Assembly (NCBI GenBank): GCA_022486935.1
Contig: JAKVJO010000013.1
Location: 1-34,503 of the forward strand
Length of the DNA: 34,503 nt
Origin: Solobacterium sp.
Lineage (GTDB): Bacteria; Bacillota_I; Bacilli_A; Erysipelotrichales; Erysipelotrichaceae
Direction of reading: 5' to 3'
Every line of letters starts with the position of its first letter. The first letter of the stretch is position 1. The position numbers were made by a program, and so were the translations under genes. Below, piece after piece: positions 1-7,621 of this stretch. The notes beneath the pieces were generated by a model. It was not told the origin of the DNA. It did no database searches and worked only from the letters and a program-made list of their open reading frames with translations.

Positions 1-54
1 TGACAGTGTCCTCAAGCAGATCACACCTCAAGAGCCAACGAAAATACGAAAACT

Positions 55-708
55 TCAACGAAACTGGTTTCTTCCATCCCATTCCAGCAGGAATTCATCC
101 AGCCAGGCATGCATGAATTCATCCCGGTGGATGGCAATCTGTTTTGCCGTTTCCGTGTTCATCATATTCTTCAGCAGAAACAGTTTCTCATGGAAATGAT
201 TGACGGTTGTTGAGACATGATTCCGGTATTCTGCTTTGGAAAGATGATTCTCAGGTATTTCCTTTGGGTCGTACAGTTTTCTTCCATGGGCACCGCCATA
301 GGCAAATGCCCGGGCAATGCCGATCGCTCCGATCGCATCCAGCCGGTCGGCATCCTGGACAATCTTTCCTTCCAGGGTGTCTGGCACCTGGGTATCGGTT
401 CCGGAAAAGGATACCTGCTCAATGATATGGATCACTGCTTCGATTTCTTCATCAGGAATATTTTCCCTGTTCATGAAACTGCGGGCATTGCGGTGTTCTG
501 CTTCGGTATCCGGTGACAGTTTGTAGTCATCCACATCATGCATCAAAGCGGCCAGTTCACAGCGTGAGACATCTGCGTGTTCGTTTTCTGCAATGGTGAC
601 TGCCATCCTGCTGACCCGAAGGGTGTGGTCCAGATCATGGCCGCTGCTGTCGTTTTTGAACTGCTCTGAAAGAAATTCAATGGTTCTGTTATACAGTTTA
701 TCGTCCAT
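55..708 (-). CDS. HD-domain phosphohydrolase (YpgQ/YedJ-like)
   Basis: A 217-residue soluble metal-dependent phosphohydrolase of the HD superfamily. The first metal motif is HDLDHTLRV (H24, H28), the HD pair is H57-D58 in MHDVD, and a third conserved block near 119-135 reads DADRLDAIGAIGIAR, which is characteristic of the YpgQ/YedJ branch. Family members hydrolyse nucleotides or other phosphates; the substrate here is not readable. I start it at the ATG at 708 because AGGTG lies 6 bases upstream. A longer in-frame version would need a TTG at 753 without a good ribosome site. It stands alone and diverges from the SPFH gene. Length is normal for the family. Confidence 0.85.
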   Translation of the reverse strand: MDDKLYNRTIEFLSEQFKNDSSGHDLDHTLRVSRMAVTIAENEHADVSRCELAALMHDVDDYKLSPDTEAEHRNARSFMNRENIPDEEIEAVIHIIEQVSFSGTDTQVPDTLEGKIVQDADRLDAIGAIGIARAFAYGGAHGRKLYDPKEIPENHLSKAEYRNHVSTTVNHFHEKLFLLKNMMNTETAKQIAIHRDEFMHAWLDEFLLEWDGRNQFR

Positions 709-797
709 GTCGTACACCTGCCTGATCACGATTATATCCCTGTTGACAAACAAAGAGAATGATATTAAATTGATATCACTAAGATACGGGAGGAGAG

Positions 798-1784
798 ATG
801 ATTGGTATGCAGGAAGTTGTATTGAACGGAAAGAAGAACGGCATGGCAGTTCTGATGATTCTGCTTGCTGTAACAGCAGTATCCATTATTGGCTTCATTG
901 CCGGTATCGACATGGACTTTACACCGCTGATGGTAATTTGCACGATCTGGTGGTGTGTAGGCTGGATCTTTGTGATGGGTCTCAAGGTACTGAAACCGCA
1001 GGAGGCTCTGGTGCTGACCCTGTTTGGCAAATATGTCGGAACACTGAAGGGCGAAGGATTCTATTTCGTCAATCCGTTTGTGTCTGCAGTCAACCCGGCT
1101 GCTACCACACAGCTTGGACAGAGCAGTGATGTCAAGCCGGTCACAAAACTTGGCTCCGGGACCGGCATTGACCGTAAGATTTCCCTGAAGGTCATGACGC
1201 TGAGCAATTCCAGGCAGAAGATCAATGACGTGCTCGGCAATCCGATTGAGATCAGTGTCGCTGTTACCTGGAAGGTGACAGATACTGCAAAGGCAGTCTT
1301 CAATGTCGATAACTTCAAGGAATACCTTTCACTGATGTGCGATACCGCAGTGCGTAACATTGTCCGCCTGTATCCATATGATGTTGCACCGAATGTGGAC
1401 ACCACCGGTGATGGAACTGCAGATGACGGAAGTCTGCGCGGCTCCAGCAGCATGGTTGCCCAGCGGATCAAAGAAGAAATCCAGAAGTCGGTAGATACTG
1501 CCGGCATTGAAATCATCGACGCAAGGATTACCTATCTTGCTTATGCCTCTGAAATCGCTGCAGTCATGTTGCAGAGACAGCAGGCATCCGCAATTATTGA
1601 CGCCCGCAAGATGATTGTGGACGGCGCAGTCGGCATGGTTGAAATGGCACTCGAGAAGCTCAAGACAGATGGCGTGGTGGAACTGGATGCTGAACGCAAG
1701 GCAGCAATGGTGTCCAATCTCATGGTGGTCCTCTGCGGCAATCATGATGCACAGCCGATCGTCAATTCAGGGAGCCTGTATTAA
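798..1784 (+). CDS. SPFH/band-7 domain membrane protein
   Basis: A 328-residue protein with two hydrophobic segments near residues 17-37 and 43-62, followed by an SPFH/prohibitin-type domain (about 65-300) with the typical VNPF and AVTWKVTD blocks and a helical, Ala/Met-rich C-terminal part. SPFH proteins oligomerise at membranes and organise microdomains; no enzymatic activity is expected. GGGAGGAGA lies immediately upstream of ATG 798. The next ATG at 807 has more comfortable spacing, so the start may be 3 codons later. It is the first gene of a compact four-gene rightward group, and the ribbon-helix-helix gene begins 3 bases after its stop, so the two are probably translated together. Confidence 0.85.
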   Translation: MIGMQEVVLNGKKNGMAVLMILLAVTAVSIIGFIAGIDMDFTPLMVICTIWWCVGWIFVMGLKVLKPQEALVLTLFGKYVGTLKGEGFYFVNPFVSAVNPAATTQLGQSSDVKPVTKLGSGTGIDRKISLKVMTLSNSRQKINDVLGNPIEISVAVTWKVTDTAKAVFNVDNFKEYLSLMCDTAVRNIVRLYPYDVAPNVDTTGDGTADDGSLRGSSSMVAQRIKEEIQKSVDTAGIEIIDARITYLAYASEIAAVMLQRQQASAIIDARKMIVDGAVGMVEMALEKLKTDGVVELDAERKAAMVSNLMVVLCGNHDAQPIVNSGSLY

Positions 1785-1787
1785 TTG

Positions 1788-1991
1788 ATGGAAGACAATC
1801 GCAAAAAACAGGTGCCGCTGAGGCTGTCACCAAAACTGTATGATGCGATCGCTGCCTGGGCAGAAGATGACTTCCGGTCTGTCAACGGACAGATTGAATA
1901 TCTGTTATCAGAGTGTGTCAGACAGCGTAAAAAGAACGGAAAGTATGTAGGAGAGCAAATCGACGTGCCGCCGAAAATAGATATCAAGTAA
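1788..1991 (+). CDS. Ribbon-helix-helix (Arc-like) small protein
   Basis: A 67-residue basic protein. Its core (residues 7-45, QVPLRLSP then a helix around LYDAIAAWAEDDF and NGQIEYLLSECV) fits the beta-strand/two-helix pattern of Arc/CopG-type ribbon-helix-helix DNA-binding proteins. Such proteins bind DNA as dimers through the strand containing the alternating Arg/Leu residues. The start is ATG 1788; a TTG directly before it is an alternative. It follows the SPFH gene with a 3-base gap. I recall this SPFH plus RHH pairing from other Bacillota, which suggests a functional link rather than a toxin-antitoxin role. No toxin partner is present. Confidence 0.75.
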   Translation: MEDNRKKQVPLRLSPKLYDAIAAWAEDDFRSVNGQIEYLLSECVRQRKKNGKYVGEQIDVPPKIDIK

Positions 1992-2081
1992 GACATGCCT
2001 CTGGGGAAACTCAGAGGTTTGTCATCCGGTGGAAACCGGGTGGCTGTTATGGTACGATCAACAGAGAAAGAAGGATTCATT

Positions 2082-2372
2082 ATGACATTGAATATCTTCG
2101 GAGTTCTTGGTGCAGCAGTGCTGTTCTTTGCGTCACTGATCATCATCGCCAAGATTTATAAACGGAAAGCAGAGAACGGAAAGTTATATACTGTCCTGCT
2201 GCTGTGTCTCATGGTTGGACTGGTGTTATGTGTTGTGTGTATCTTCAGCCTTTCAGCAGGGGCAGACACCACCTGGCTGTTTGGTCTGGTATGGGCGGCA
2301 GTGGAAACACTGGTCTGCCTGCTGGCATTCAAACACTTTTTCTGGGATAAAGAGAAGAAAGGGACAAACTGA
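2082..2372 (+). CDS. Small three-helix membrane protein
   Basis: A 96-residue hypothetical membrane protein with hydrophobic segments near residues 4-24, 38-61 and 65-87, and a charged C-terminus ending DKEKKGTN. I do not recognise a family. The ATG at 2082 is chosen because AGAAGGA precedes it by about 7 bases; the open frame continues upstream but has no ribosome site. The 90 bases before it contain two perfect or near-perfect hairpins (1998-2017 and 2023-2042). Its stop is 2 bases before the next gene, so the two are likely co-translated. Role probably tied to the SPFH membrane module (inference from position). Confidence 0.6.
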   Translation: MTLNIFGVLGAAVLFFASLIIIAKIYKRKAENGKLYTVLLLCLMVGLVLCVVCIFSLSAGADTTWLFGLVWAAVETLVCLLAFKHFFWDKEKKGTN

Positions 2373-2374
2373 AT

Positions 2375-2812
2375 ATGTCTGAACTGAGAACTCAGAGGGA
2401 TGAAATCGGTGAGGCAGTCGGGGCAGCCGAGGTTGCCCTGTCTCATCTGTATAAAGCACATGATATGCTCAAGAGCGCAGGCAACTGGGGGGTGGTTGAT
2501 ATTCTTGGCGGCGGCATGTTGACAACATTTGTCAAACATAACAAGATGGACAATGCCCGCAATGAACTGCAGATGGCAAAAAACGCACTGCAGGATTTCT
2601 CAAGGGAACTGAGAGATCTTGACCGCGTGGTTGATATCAGCTGCGGAGATGACTTCATGGATTTCGCAGACTACTTCTTTGACGGTGCAATGGCAGACTT
2701 CCTGGTGCAGTCAAGAATCTCTGATACCAGACGGCGTGTCGAAGATGCGATTGTCCAGGTGGAGCGGGTTCATAATGAACTGCTTGATCTGGAAGAACGA
2801 AGCGGCTACTGA
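2375..2812 (+). CDS. Conserved hypothetical coiled-coil protein of the SPFH module
   Basis: A 145-residue soluble, mostly helical protein. Helices with heptad-like character flank a conserved-looking centre, WGVVDILGGGMLTTFVKHNKMDNA (split here: WGVVDILGGG at 38-47 and TTFVKHNKMDNA after it). No transmembrane segment, catalytic motif or signal peptide is visible and I cannot assign a function. It begins 2 bases after the small membrane protein and ends the rightward SPFH group. A shared hairpin follows, facing the convergent flavodoxin-like gene. It could be a cytoplasmic partner of the SPFH oligomer, but that rests only on gene order. Confidence 0.65.
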   Translation: MSELRTQRDEIGEAVGAAEVALSHLYKAHDMLKSAGNWGVVDILGGGMLTTFVKHNKMDNARNELQMAKNALQDFSRELRDLDRVVDISCGDDFMDFADYFFDGAMADFLVQSRISDTRRRVEDAIVQVERVHNELLDLEERSGY

Positions 2813-2831
2813 TTGAATGCTCAAATGAAAT

Positions 2832-2866
2832 GACCTGGGTTATCACTGACTCAGGCCATCTTTATT
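2832..2866. terminator. Bidirectional terminator hairpin
   Basis: An imperfect hairpin (left arm from 2832, right arm ending 2857, core CCTG/CAGG) followed on the plus strand by ATCTTTATTTC. It sits in the 49-base gap between two convergent genes and can serve both directions. Confidence 0.55.
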
Positions 2867-3281
2867 TCTGAAGCTGTTTTCTGGCAAATGATCTGAACGC
2901 ATCCAGGTCGTTCTGGTCCGGATGCCCCTGGTACAGGATTCCCAGAGGACTGTGGCAGTGAAACTCTTCTGCCCGCATCCGGATGCCGCGGTCTGCAAGC
3001 AGCGCGGATACCTGGTGATAGGTGGAGGGCATCAGTGCGGATACAGAGAAGTTGACAACTGATTTGACAAGCGAGGGATCCAGACTGCTGATGAAAATCT
3101 TCACGCTGGGAGCGATGATCCCGCTTTCATAACAGCTGCCAAGAAACAGAATATCAACCGGTTCCTTCAGCGGATGATATACCGTCAGCGCAGGAGCTGC
3201 ACACACATCTGAGATCGCATCTGCCAGTATTCTGACACTGTCACATCCAGTACAATACCGGATTGCACAGTTCACCATCAT
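2862..3281 (-). CDS. Flavodoxin-fold protein with CxxC in the phosphate loop
   Basis: A 139-residue protein resembling flavodoxin-family proteins: an N-terminal strand and loop (residues 6-20), a mid-protein LFLGSCYESGIIAPSVKIFISSL block like the 'GSPIYGGKPSP' segment of flavodoxins, and a C-terminal helix. The usual FMN phosphate loop (S/T-x-T-G-N-T) is replaced by YCTGCDS, placing C10 and C13 as a CxxC pair. Other cysteines are C5, C27, C50 and C109. The start ATG overlaps the stop of the thioredoxin-reductase-like gene as ATGA, so translation is coupled. It is plausibly a redox partner of that enzyme (inference). Whether it still binds FMN is uncertain. It is the last gene of the leftward operon. 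Confidence 0.7.
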   Translation of the reverse strand: MMVNCAIRYCTGCDSVRILADAISDVCAAPALTVYHPLKEPVDILFLGSCYESGIIAPSVKIFISSLDPSLVKSVVNFSVSALMPSTYHQVSALLADRGIRMRAEEFHCHSPLGILYQGHPDQNDLDAFRSFARKQLQK

Positions 3282-4150
3282 GCAGCCTTGCGTTTTTTCT
3301 GGGCCAGAAAGTTGACTGCACTCAATACAGCAGTGTTTCCCTGACCGGCGGCTTTGATGTACTGATAAGGAAGACCGGCAATATCGCCTGCCGCAAACAG
3401 CCCCGGGATATTGGTCTCCATCTGCAGATTGACTTTGACAGCAGTGCCCTCAATGGCGAGCCCCGGTACCAGTTGACCGGGAAACTGTGCTTCTCTCAGG
3501 ATGAAGACTGCATCACATGGATATTCATTCTGATCTGTTTTCAGGGAAGTGACCTTCATTCCGCCAAGAATCTCAACCGGTTTCTCTGTTCTGACTTCCA
3601 CGGCATGATTGAAGTGCGGCGTTTCTTGATAAAGCGGGAAGTAGGTTACTTTGGAACATACTTCAGCCAGGAAATCCGCTTCCGCTTCTTCCTTCGGACT
3701 GCCGCCGATGACAGTGACTTCTTTTCCTTTAAACAGCGGAGCATCGCAGGTTGCACAGTAACTGACGCCGCGGCCAAGATACTGTTCTTCTCCCGGATAG
3801 GGTCTGCCGGCAACAACACCAGTAGCGAGAATGACTGATTCTGCTTCAATCACTGTATTCTGATCTGTCTGCAGGGCAAAGTAATCGCCCATGGCATAGA
3901 CGGCAGTGATCTTCTCTTCTGTGATCTCAATGTCCATATCCTTCATCTGCTGTGTAAACGCAGATGCCATATCACTCCCTGATACTTTGGACAGCCCGAG
4001 ATAGTTGTCAATTTCATGAGCGGCCTGCAGTTTGGCACTGAGGTCTTTACTTCCCAGCAGGATGAAATTCTTGTTTCTGATTTTGGCGGTCAGTGCAGCT
4101 GAGAGACCGGCCGGGCCGGTTCCGAGGATTGCAATATCGTAACGTGTCAT
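3278..4150 (-). CDS. Thioredoxin-reductase-like flavoprotein without an NADPH motif
   Basis: A 290-residue flavoprotein of the low-molecular-weight thioredoxin reductase family. It has the FAD-binding GTGPAGL (10-16), the redox-active CATC (C132, C135) and the second FAD motif AAGDIAG (253-259). The NADPH-binding elements are missing: the usual GGGxSA-type motif reads GGSPKEEAE (149-157), and the HRRxxxRA block is replaced by LYQETPHFNHAVEV. This matches the described ferredoxin- or flavin-linked, pyridine-nucleotide-independent thioredoxin reductases of Clostridia better than the E. coli type. AAAGGAG lies 10 bases upstream. It is preceded by the iron alcohol dehydrogenase (15-base gap) and overlaps the flavodoxin-fold gene by ATGA. 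Confidence 0.8.
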   Translation of the reverse strand: MTRYDIAILGTGPAGLSAALTAKIRNKNFILLGSKDLSAKLQAAHEIDNYLGLSKVSGSDMASAFTQQMKDMDIEITEEKITAVYAMGDYFALQTDQNTVIEAESVILATGVVAGRPYPGEEQYLGRGVSYCATCDAPLFKGKEVTVIGGSPKEEAEADFLAEVCSKVTYFPLYQETPHFNHAVEVRTEKPVEILGGMKVTSLKTDQNEYPCDAVFILREAQFPGQLVPGLAIEGTAVKVNLQMETNIPGLFAAGDIAGLPYQYIKAAGQGNTAVLSAVNFLAQKKRKAA

Positions 4151-4165
4151 GATTGTTATTCTCCT

Positions 4166-5344
4166 TTATGCATTCTGATAAATCTTCAGCATATCTGCTT
4201 CATACAGTACTTTTGCGCGTCCGCGGTGTCCGCCGCTGAGTTCGGCACATTGGTGGGCCATAAACTGCATCTGTTCTGCAGTTGGCGAAATGCCAAGTTC
4301 CTTCAGGCTGGTCGGCATACCGATTTTGCGGTAGAACGACTCCATGGCTTCAATTCCCCTGAGGGCTGTTTCTTCATCGGTATCGGCCGGTGCGACCTGC
4401 ATGACATTTCTGGCGAATGAGACAAATCTTGGCAGGCAGTCTTGATAGACATATCTTGCCCAGGTTCCCCATACTGCCGCAAGCCCTGCGCCGTGTGCGA
4501 CATCGAAGAGCGCACTCAGTTCATGCTCCAGACCATGGCATGCCCAGTCGCCGCCATCTCCGCCGCATCCGGTCAGACCATTGTGGGAAAGACTTCCTGC
4601 CCACATGATTTCCGCACGGGCATCATAGTTCTTTGGATCCTGTTTCAGTTTGCGGGCATTGGCAATCACCGTGCGCATCAGTGCTTCGGCAATTCCATCG
4701 GTCAGTTCCATGTTTCCGCCTGGTGTGAAGTAGCGTTCTTCTGTATGCATCAGGATATCTGTACAGCCGCAGGCAGTCTGATAATCCGGCAGGGTCATGG
4801 TCAATTCCGGATTCATGATGGCAAAGACCGGTCTGGCCAGATCATTGGTATATCCGCGTTTGATCATGCCGTCTTCATTGGTCAGAACAGTGGAGTTGCT
4901 CATTTCACTGCCGGCTGCCGCAATGGTCAGAATGACACCGACCGGAATGATCCGTTCCGGCTTGCGCTTCAACATGTAGAAGTCCCAGACATCACCATCA
5001 TTGGCCAGCCCATAGCCGATTGCCTTGGCAGAATCAATGACACTGCCGCCGCCGACAGCCAGAATGAAATCGACCTGTTCTTTTCTGCCGAATTCAATTC
5101 CCTGATAGACTTCAGCAAGACGTGGGTTCGGCATGACGCCGCCCAGTTCTGCATGCATGATGCCTGCTTCATCCAGGGAATGCTTAACCCGGTCAATCAG
5201 TCCGGATTTTACCGCACTGTGCCCGCCGTAGTGGATCAGTACTTTATGAACGTGATACTGCTGAATCAATGCACCGCACTGTGATTCGGTATCTTTTCCG
5301 AAGATCACTCTGGTCGGTGTGTAGTAATTGAAGTTGTTATACAT
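4166..5344 (-). CDS. Iron-containing alcohol dehydrogenase (BdhA/YugJ type)
   Basis: A 392-residue group III metal-dependent alcohol dehydrogenase of the butanol dehydrogenase/YqhD branch, reducing aldehydes to alcohols with NAD(P)H in fermentation. The nucleotide-binding GGGSVIDSAK is at 98-107. The metal ligands fit D196, H200, H270 and H284 (blocks GCTDILMH and WACHGLEHELSALFDVAHGAG). Length is normal. GGAG lies 8 bases upstream of ATG 5344. It is the second gene of the leftward operon, 25 bases after the DMT-type transporter gene and 15 bases before the thioredoxin-reductase-like gene. Substrate range cannot be read from sequence. Confidence 0.92.
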   Translation of the reverse strand: MYNNFNYYTPTRVIFGKDTESQCGALIQQYHVHKVLIHYGGHSAVKSGLIDRVKHSLDEAGIMHAELGGVMPNPRLAEVYQGIEFGRKEQVDFILAVGGGSVIDSAKAIGYGLANDGDVWDFYMLKRKPERIIPVGVILTIAAAGSEMSNSTVLTNEDGMIKRGYTNDLARPVFAIMNPELTMTLPDYQTACGCTDILMHTEERYFTPGGNMELTDGIAEALMRTVIANARKLKQDPKNYDARAEIMWAGSLSHNGLTGCGGDGGDWACHGLEHELSALFDVAHGAGLAAVWGTWARYVYQDCLPRFVSFARNVMQVAPADTDEETALRGIEAMESFYRKIGMPTSLKELGISPTAEQMQFMAHQCAELSGGHRGRAKVLYEADMLKIYQNA

Positions 5345-5369
5345 GGTTTATTCTCCATTCCAGATGGTA

Positions 5370-6257
5370 TTATGCACGATCTGCAGCTTTCTGTTCTGCA
5401 TGATGCTTCAGCACCATGTTGATCAGCATGCCGACAGCGATCAGACATCCGCCGATCAATGACTGCCTGGAAGAGGCCGCACCGGTAAACAGATCAATCA
5501 CTGTGCTGCATGCAAGCTGGCCAAGAAAGGAAAGCAGGGTCAGCTGGAATGCCGGCAGATGGGGAACCAGCAGATTGTTCAATGAGACACCGACAACACC
5601 GAAGATTCCACCGAGATACATCCACCATGGGGCAGATGCCATTTCACTGACGGTGAAATGATTGCCAAGCAGTAACATCAGTACAATTGTGACCGGCATG
5701 GCTGCCGCAAAGTTGAGGAAGGTGCCCTGCATGGTACCGACTGACTGGGCAAGCCGGGCATTCATGGAACGGGAAGTGACAATGGATACGCCGGCTCCCA
5801 ATGACATGACAACTGCGGCAATTCCGGAAGATACAGAAGAATCCATCATGATGATAATGCCGGCAATCGCAAACAGGAATCCGATCAGGGTGCTTTTCTG
5901 GAACGGATGCTTCTTCATGCCGAAGAATCCGAAGGAATCAATGAACAGGGAAGTGATTGTTTCGCCAAGCAGCCCCAGGGCAGAAATGCTGAGCATGGAA
6001 ATCTTGCCGAATGACGATGCCTGGAAGATGGTGGTACAGATACCAACCACACCGGCAAAGTACATCCATTTCGGGGCTTTGGGATCAAACTTCAATTTCC
6101 GGTGCGTCACCAGGAGCACAATCCCACAGGCAACCAGCCCGAACAGATGGATGATCATGGCACCGGTATAGGAATCAAATACACCGACGAGCGATCCATT
6201 AATTGAAATCATGACCGAGAAAAATGAACCGAGTAAGAATGAAAACAAGAGATACAT
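5370..6257 (-). CDS. DMT-superfamily (DUF606/YdcZ-like, duplicated) transporter
   Basis: A 295-residue integral membrane protein with about ten hydrophobic segments arranged as two five-helix halves (roughly 1-145 and 150-290). Each half resembles the short DUF606/YdcZ-type drug/metabolite transporters, so this is probably a fused two-repeat version. The substrate is unknown. AGGGG lies 8 bases upstream of ATG 6257. A minus-strand TATAAT (plus 6289-6294) lies just upstream, so this is probably the first gene of the operon that continues into the alcohol dehydrogenase and redox genes. An EamA-type label would also be acceptable. Confidence 0.75.
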   Translation of the reverse strand: MYLLFSFLLGSFFSVMISINGSLVGVFDSYTGAMIIHLFGLVACGIVLLVTHRKLKFDPKAPKWMYFAGVVGICTTIFQASSFGKISMLSISALGLLGETITSLFIDSFGFFGMKKHPFQKSTLIGFLFAIAGIIIMMDSSVSSGIAAVVMSLGAGVSIVTSRSMNARLAQSVGTMQGTFLNFAAAMPVTIVLMLLLGNHFTVSEMASAPWWMYLGGIFGVVGVSLNNLLVPHLPAFQLTLLSFLGQLACSTVIDLFTGAASSRQSLIGGCLIAVGMLINMVLKHHAEQKAADRA

Positions 6258-6284
6258 CGAAAACGCCCCTTTCAGTCAAGCGAT

Positions 6285-6296
6285 CCCTATTATAAG
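6285..6296 (-). promoter_or_regulatory. -10 element for the leftward redox operon
   Basis: On the minus strand a perfect TATAAT lies about 32-37 bases upstream of the transporter start codon. No strong -35 element is visible at 17 bases, so an activator or a weak -35 is possible. Confidence 0.4.
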
Positions 6297-6421
6297 GCAT
6301 CAGGCAGTACAAGGATACTTTGTGAAAGCAATCTGCTGGCGTCTTTTGCCAGTCATGCTAAACTGTGTGCAGAGATCAAACAGTGATCTGTCGATAGAAG
6401 ATAGAAGGGGTTTGAATATAT

Positions 6422-7204
6422 ATGAATATGGAAGTGGTACGGGGTCTATTGATTCCGTTTATCGGAACAACTGCAGGCGCTGCCTGTGTGCTGTTCATGA
6501 AGAATCAGCTGAACCGGAAAGTGGAACGTTTGTTACAGGGATTTGCGGCAGGTGTGATGGTAGCGGCAAGTATCTGGAGTCTTCTGATTCCGGCAATTGA
6601 GCAGAGTTCCTATCTGGGACAGTGGTCGTTTGTGCCGGCAGTGATCGGATTCTGGATCGGCATCCTGTTCCTGCTGCTGCTGGACAAGGTTATTCCGCAT
6701 CTGCATCTGAACAGTGATGCGCCGGAAGGCCCGAAAAAGAAAGTTTCCAAAACCACGATGATGGTACTGGCAGTGACCCTGCACAACATTCCGGAAGGCA
6801 TGGCAGTCGGTGTTGTCTATGCCGGATGGCTGAGCGGCAGCAGCGGAATTACCGCGGCCGGAGCCCTGGCACTGTCACTTGGCATTGCCATTCAGAACTT
6901 CCCGGAAGGCGCAATTATCTCCATGCCGCTGCACAGCGAAGGATGCTCGAAAGGAAAGTCCTTCTGGTATGGGGCCCTGTCTGGAGCAGTGGAACCGATT
7001 GGTGCACTGCTGACCATCCTGTTCTCCAGGATGATTGTACCGGCAATGCCGTATCTCTTGAGCTTCGCGGCTGGCGCCATGATGTATGTCGTGGTGGAAG
7101 AACTGATCCCGGAGATGAGCGAGGGAGAGCATTCCAACAGCGGTACACTGGCATTTGCATTCGGTATGACACTGATGATGGCACTGGATGTCGCATTGGG
7201 ATGA
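6422..7204 (+). CDS. ZIP-family divalent metal transporter
   Basis: A 260-residue membrane protein of the ZIP family (ZupT/GufA branch), importing Zn2+ or related metal ions. It has about eight hydrophobic segments with the transport-site motifs HNIPEG at 121-126 (helix 4) and QNFPEG at 158-163 (helix 5). A short His-containing loop (HLHL, 93-96) lies between helices 3 and 4. GAAGGGG precedes ATG 6422 by about 11 bases. It is monocistronic: divergent from the leftward operon and closed by a strong hairpin at 7207. The metal specificity is not decided by the motifs. Confidence 0.9.
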   Translation: MNMEVVRGLLIPFIGTTAGAACVLFMKNQLNRKVERLLQGFAAGVMVAASIWSLLIPAIEQSSYLGQWSFVPAVIGFWIGILFLLLLDKVIPHLHLNSDAPEGPKKKVSKTTMMVLAVTLHNIPEGMAVGVVYAGWLSGSSGITAAGALALSLGIAIQNFPEGAIISMPLHSEGCSKGKSFWYGALSGAVEPIGALLTILFSRMIVPAMPYLLSFAAGAMMYVVVEELIPEMSEGEHSNSGTLAFAFGMTLMMALDVALG

Positions 7205-7206
7205 AG

Positions 7207-7230
7207 ACCCGGGAAACCGGGTTTTTCTTT
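7207..7230 (+). terminator. Intrinsic terminator of the ZIP gene
   Basis: A perfect ACCCGG / CCGGGT stem with a GAAA tetraloop followed by TTTTCTTT, 3 bases after the stop codon. It insulates the copper promoter that follows. Confidence 0.9.
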
Positions 7231-7242
7231 CGGGCATCAGTT

Positions 7243-7271
7243 TTGACATATACCCTATGGGGGTATATTAT
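7243..7271 (+). promoter_or_regulatory. Sigma-A promoter of the copper operon
   Basis: A consensus -35 TTGACA (7243-7248), 17-base spacer and TATTAT -10 (7266-7271), about 35 bases before csoR. The spacer is occupied by the CsoR operator, giving simple steric repression. Confidence 0.85.
7249..7267 (+). promoter_or_regulatory. CsoR operator
   Basis: A 19-base GC-cored inverted repeat, TATACCC - TATGG - GGGTATA, which has the T/A-flanked CCC...GGG form of known CsoR boxes. It lies exactly between the -35 and -10 of the promoter of csoR-copA, so Cu(I)-dependent release of CsoR would derepress the operon. Confidence 0.85.
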
Positions 7272-7306
7272 CCATTCTGTAAGACAGCAGAATCAGGAGG
7301 CATACG

Positions 7307-7621
7307 ATGACAGAACATCCCTGCAAAACAGAATCCTGTACGTGCCGGCATACGGAACGTTCAGAACAGGAAAAGAAAGAAATGCTGATCCGGCTCAGAA
7401 GAGCTGAAGGACAGATCCGCGGCATTGAAAAGATGGTGGAGAATGATGCATACTGCCCGGAAATCCTGATCCAGGTTTCGGCAGTCACCAATGCATTGAA
7501 CAGTTTCAACAAAGTGCTGCTGGCCAATCATATCCGCGGCTGTGTCAGTGAGGATATCAAAGCCGGCAAAGATGAATCGATTGATGAACTGGTAGAAGTT
7601 CTCAGGAAACTGATGAAATGA
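7307..7621 (+). CDS. csoR: Copper-sensing repressor CsoR
   Basis: A 104-residue all-helical repressor. The Cu(I) ligand triad is present with family spacing: C50, H75 and C79 (25 and 4 residues apart), matching the Cys-His-Cys set of CsoR rather than the nickel or formaldehyde branches. The N-terminus has an additional cysteine cluster (C6, C11, C13), which is unusual and might bind metal. AGGAGG lies 6 bases before ATG 7307. It is autoregulated through the operator at 7249-7267. The stop codon overlaps the copA start as ATGA. Confidence 0.93.
   Translation: MTEHPCKTESCTCRHTERSEQEKKEMLIRLRRAEGQIRGIEKMVENDAYCPEILIQVSAVTNALNSFNKVLLANHIRGCVSEDIKAGKDESIDELVEVLRKLMK

Noticed and set aside
1992-2050. 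Known riboswitch class in the RHH to membrane-protein gap
   Set aside because: The tandem hairpins do not match the preQ1, fluoride, ZTP or THF consensus patterns I know, and no terminator T run follows.
4442-5284. Long plus-strand open frame of 280 codons
   Set aside because: It lies wholly antisense to the iron alcohol dehydrogenase, has low-complexity His/Cys-rich composition, and lacks a ribosome site.
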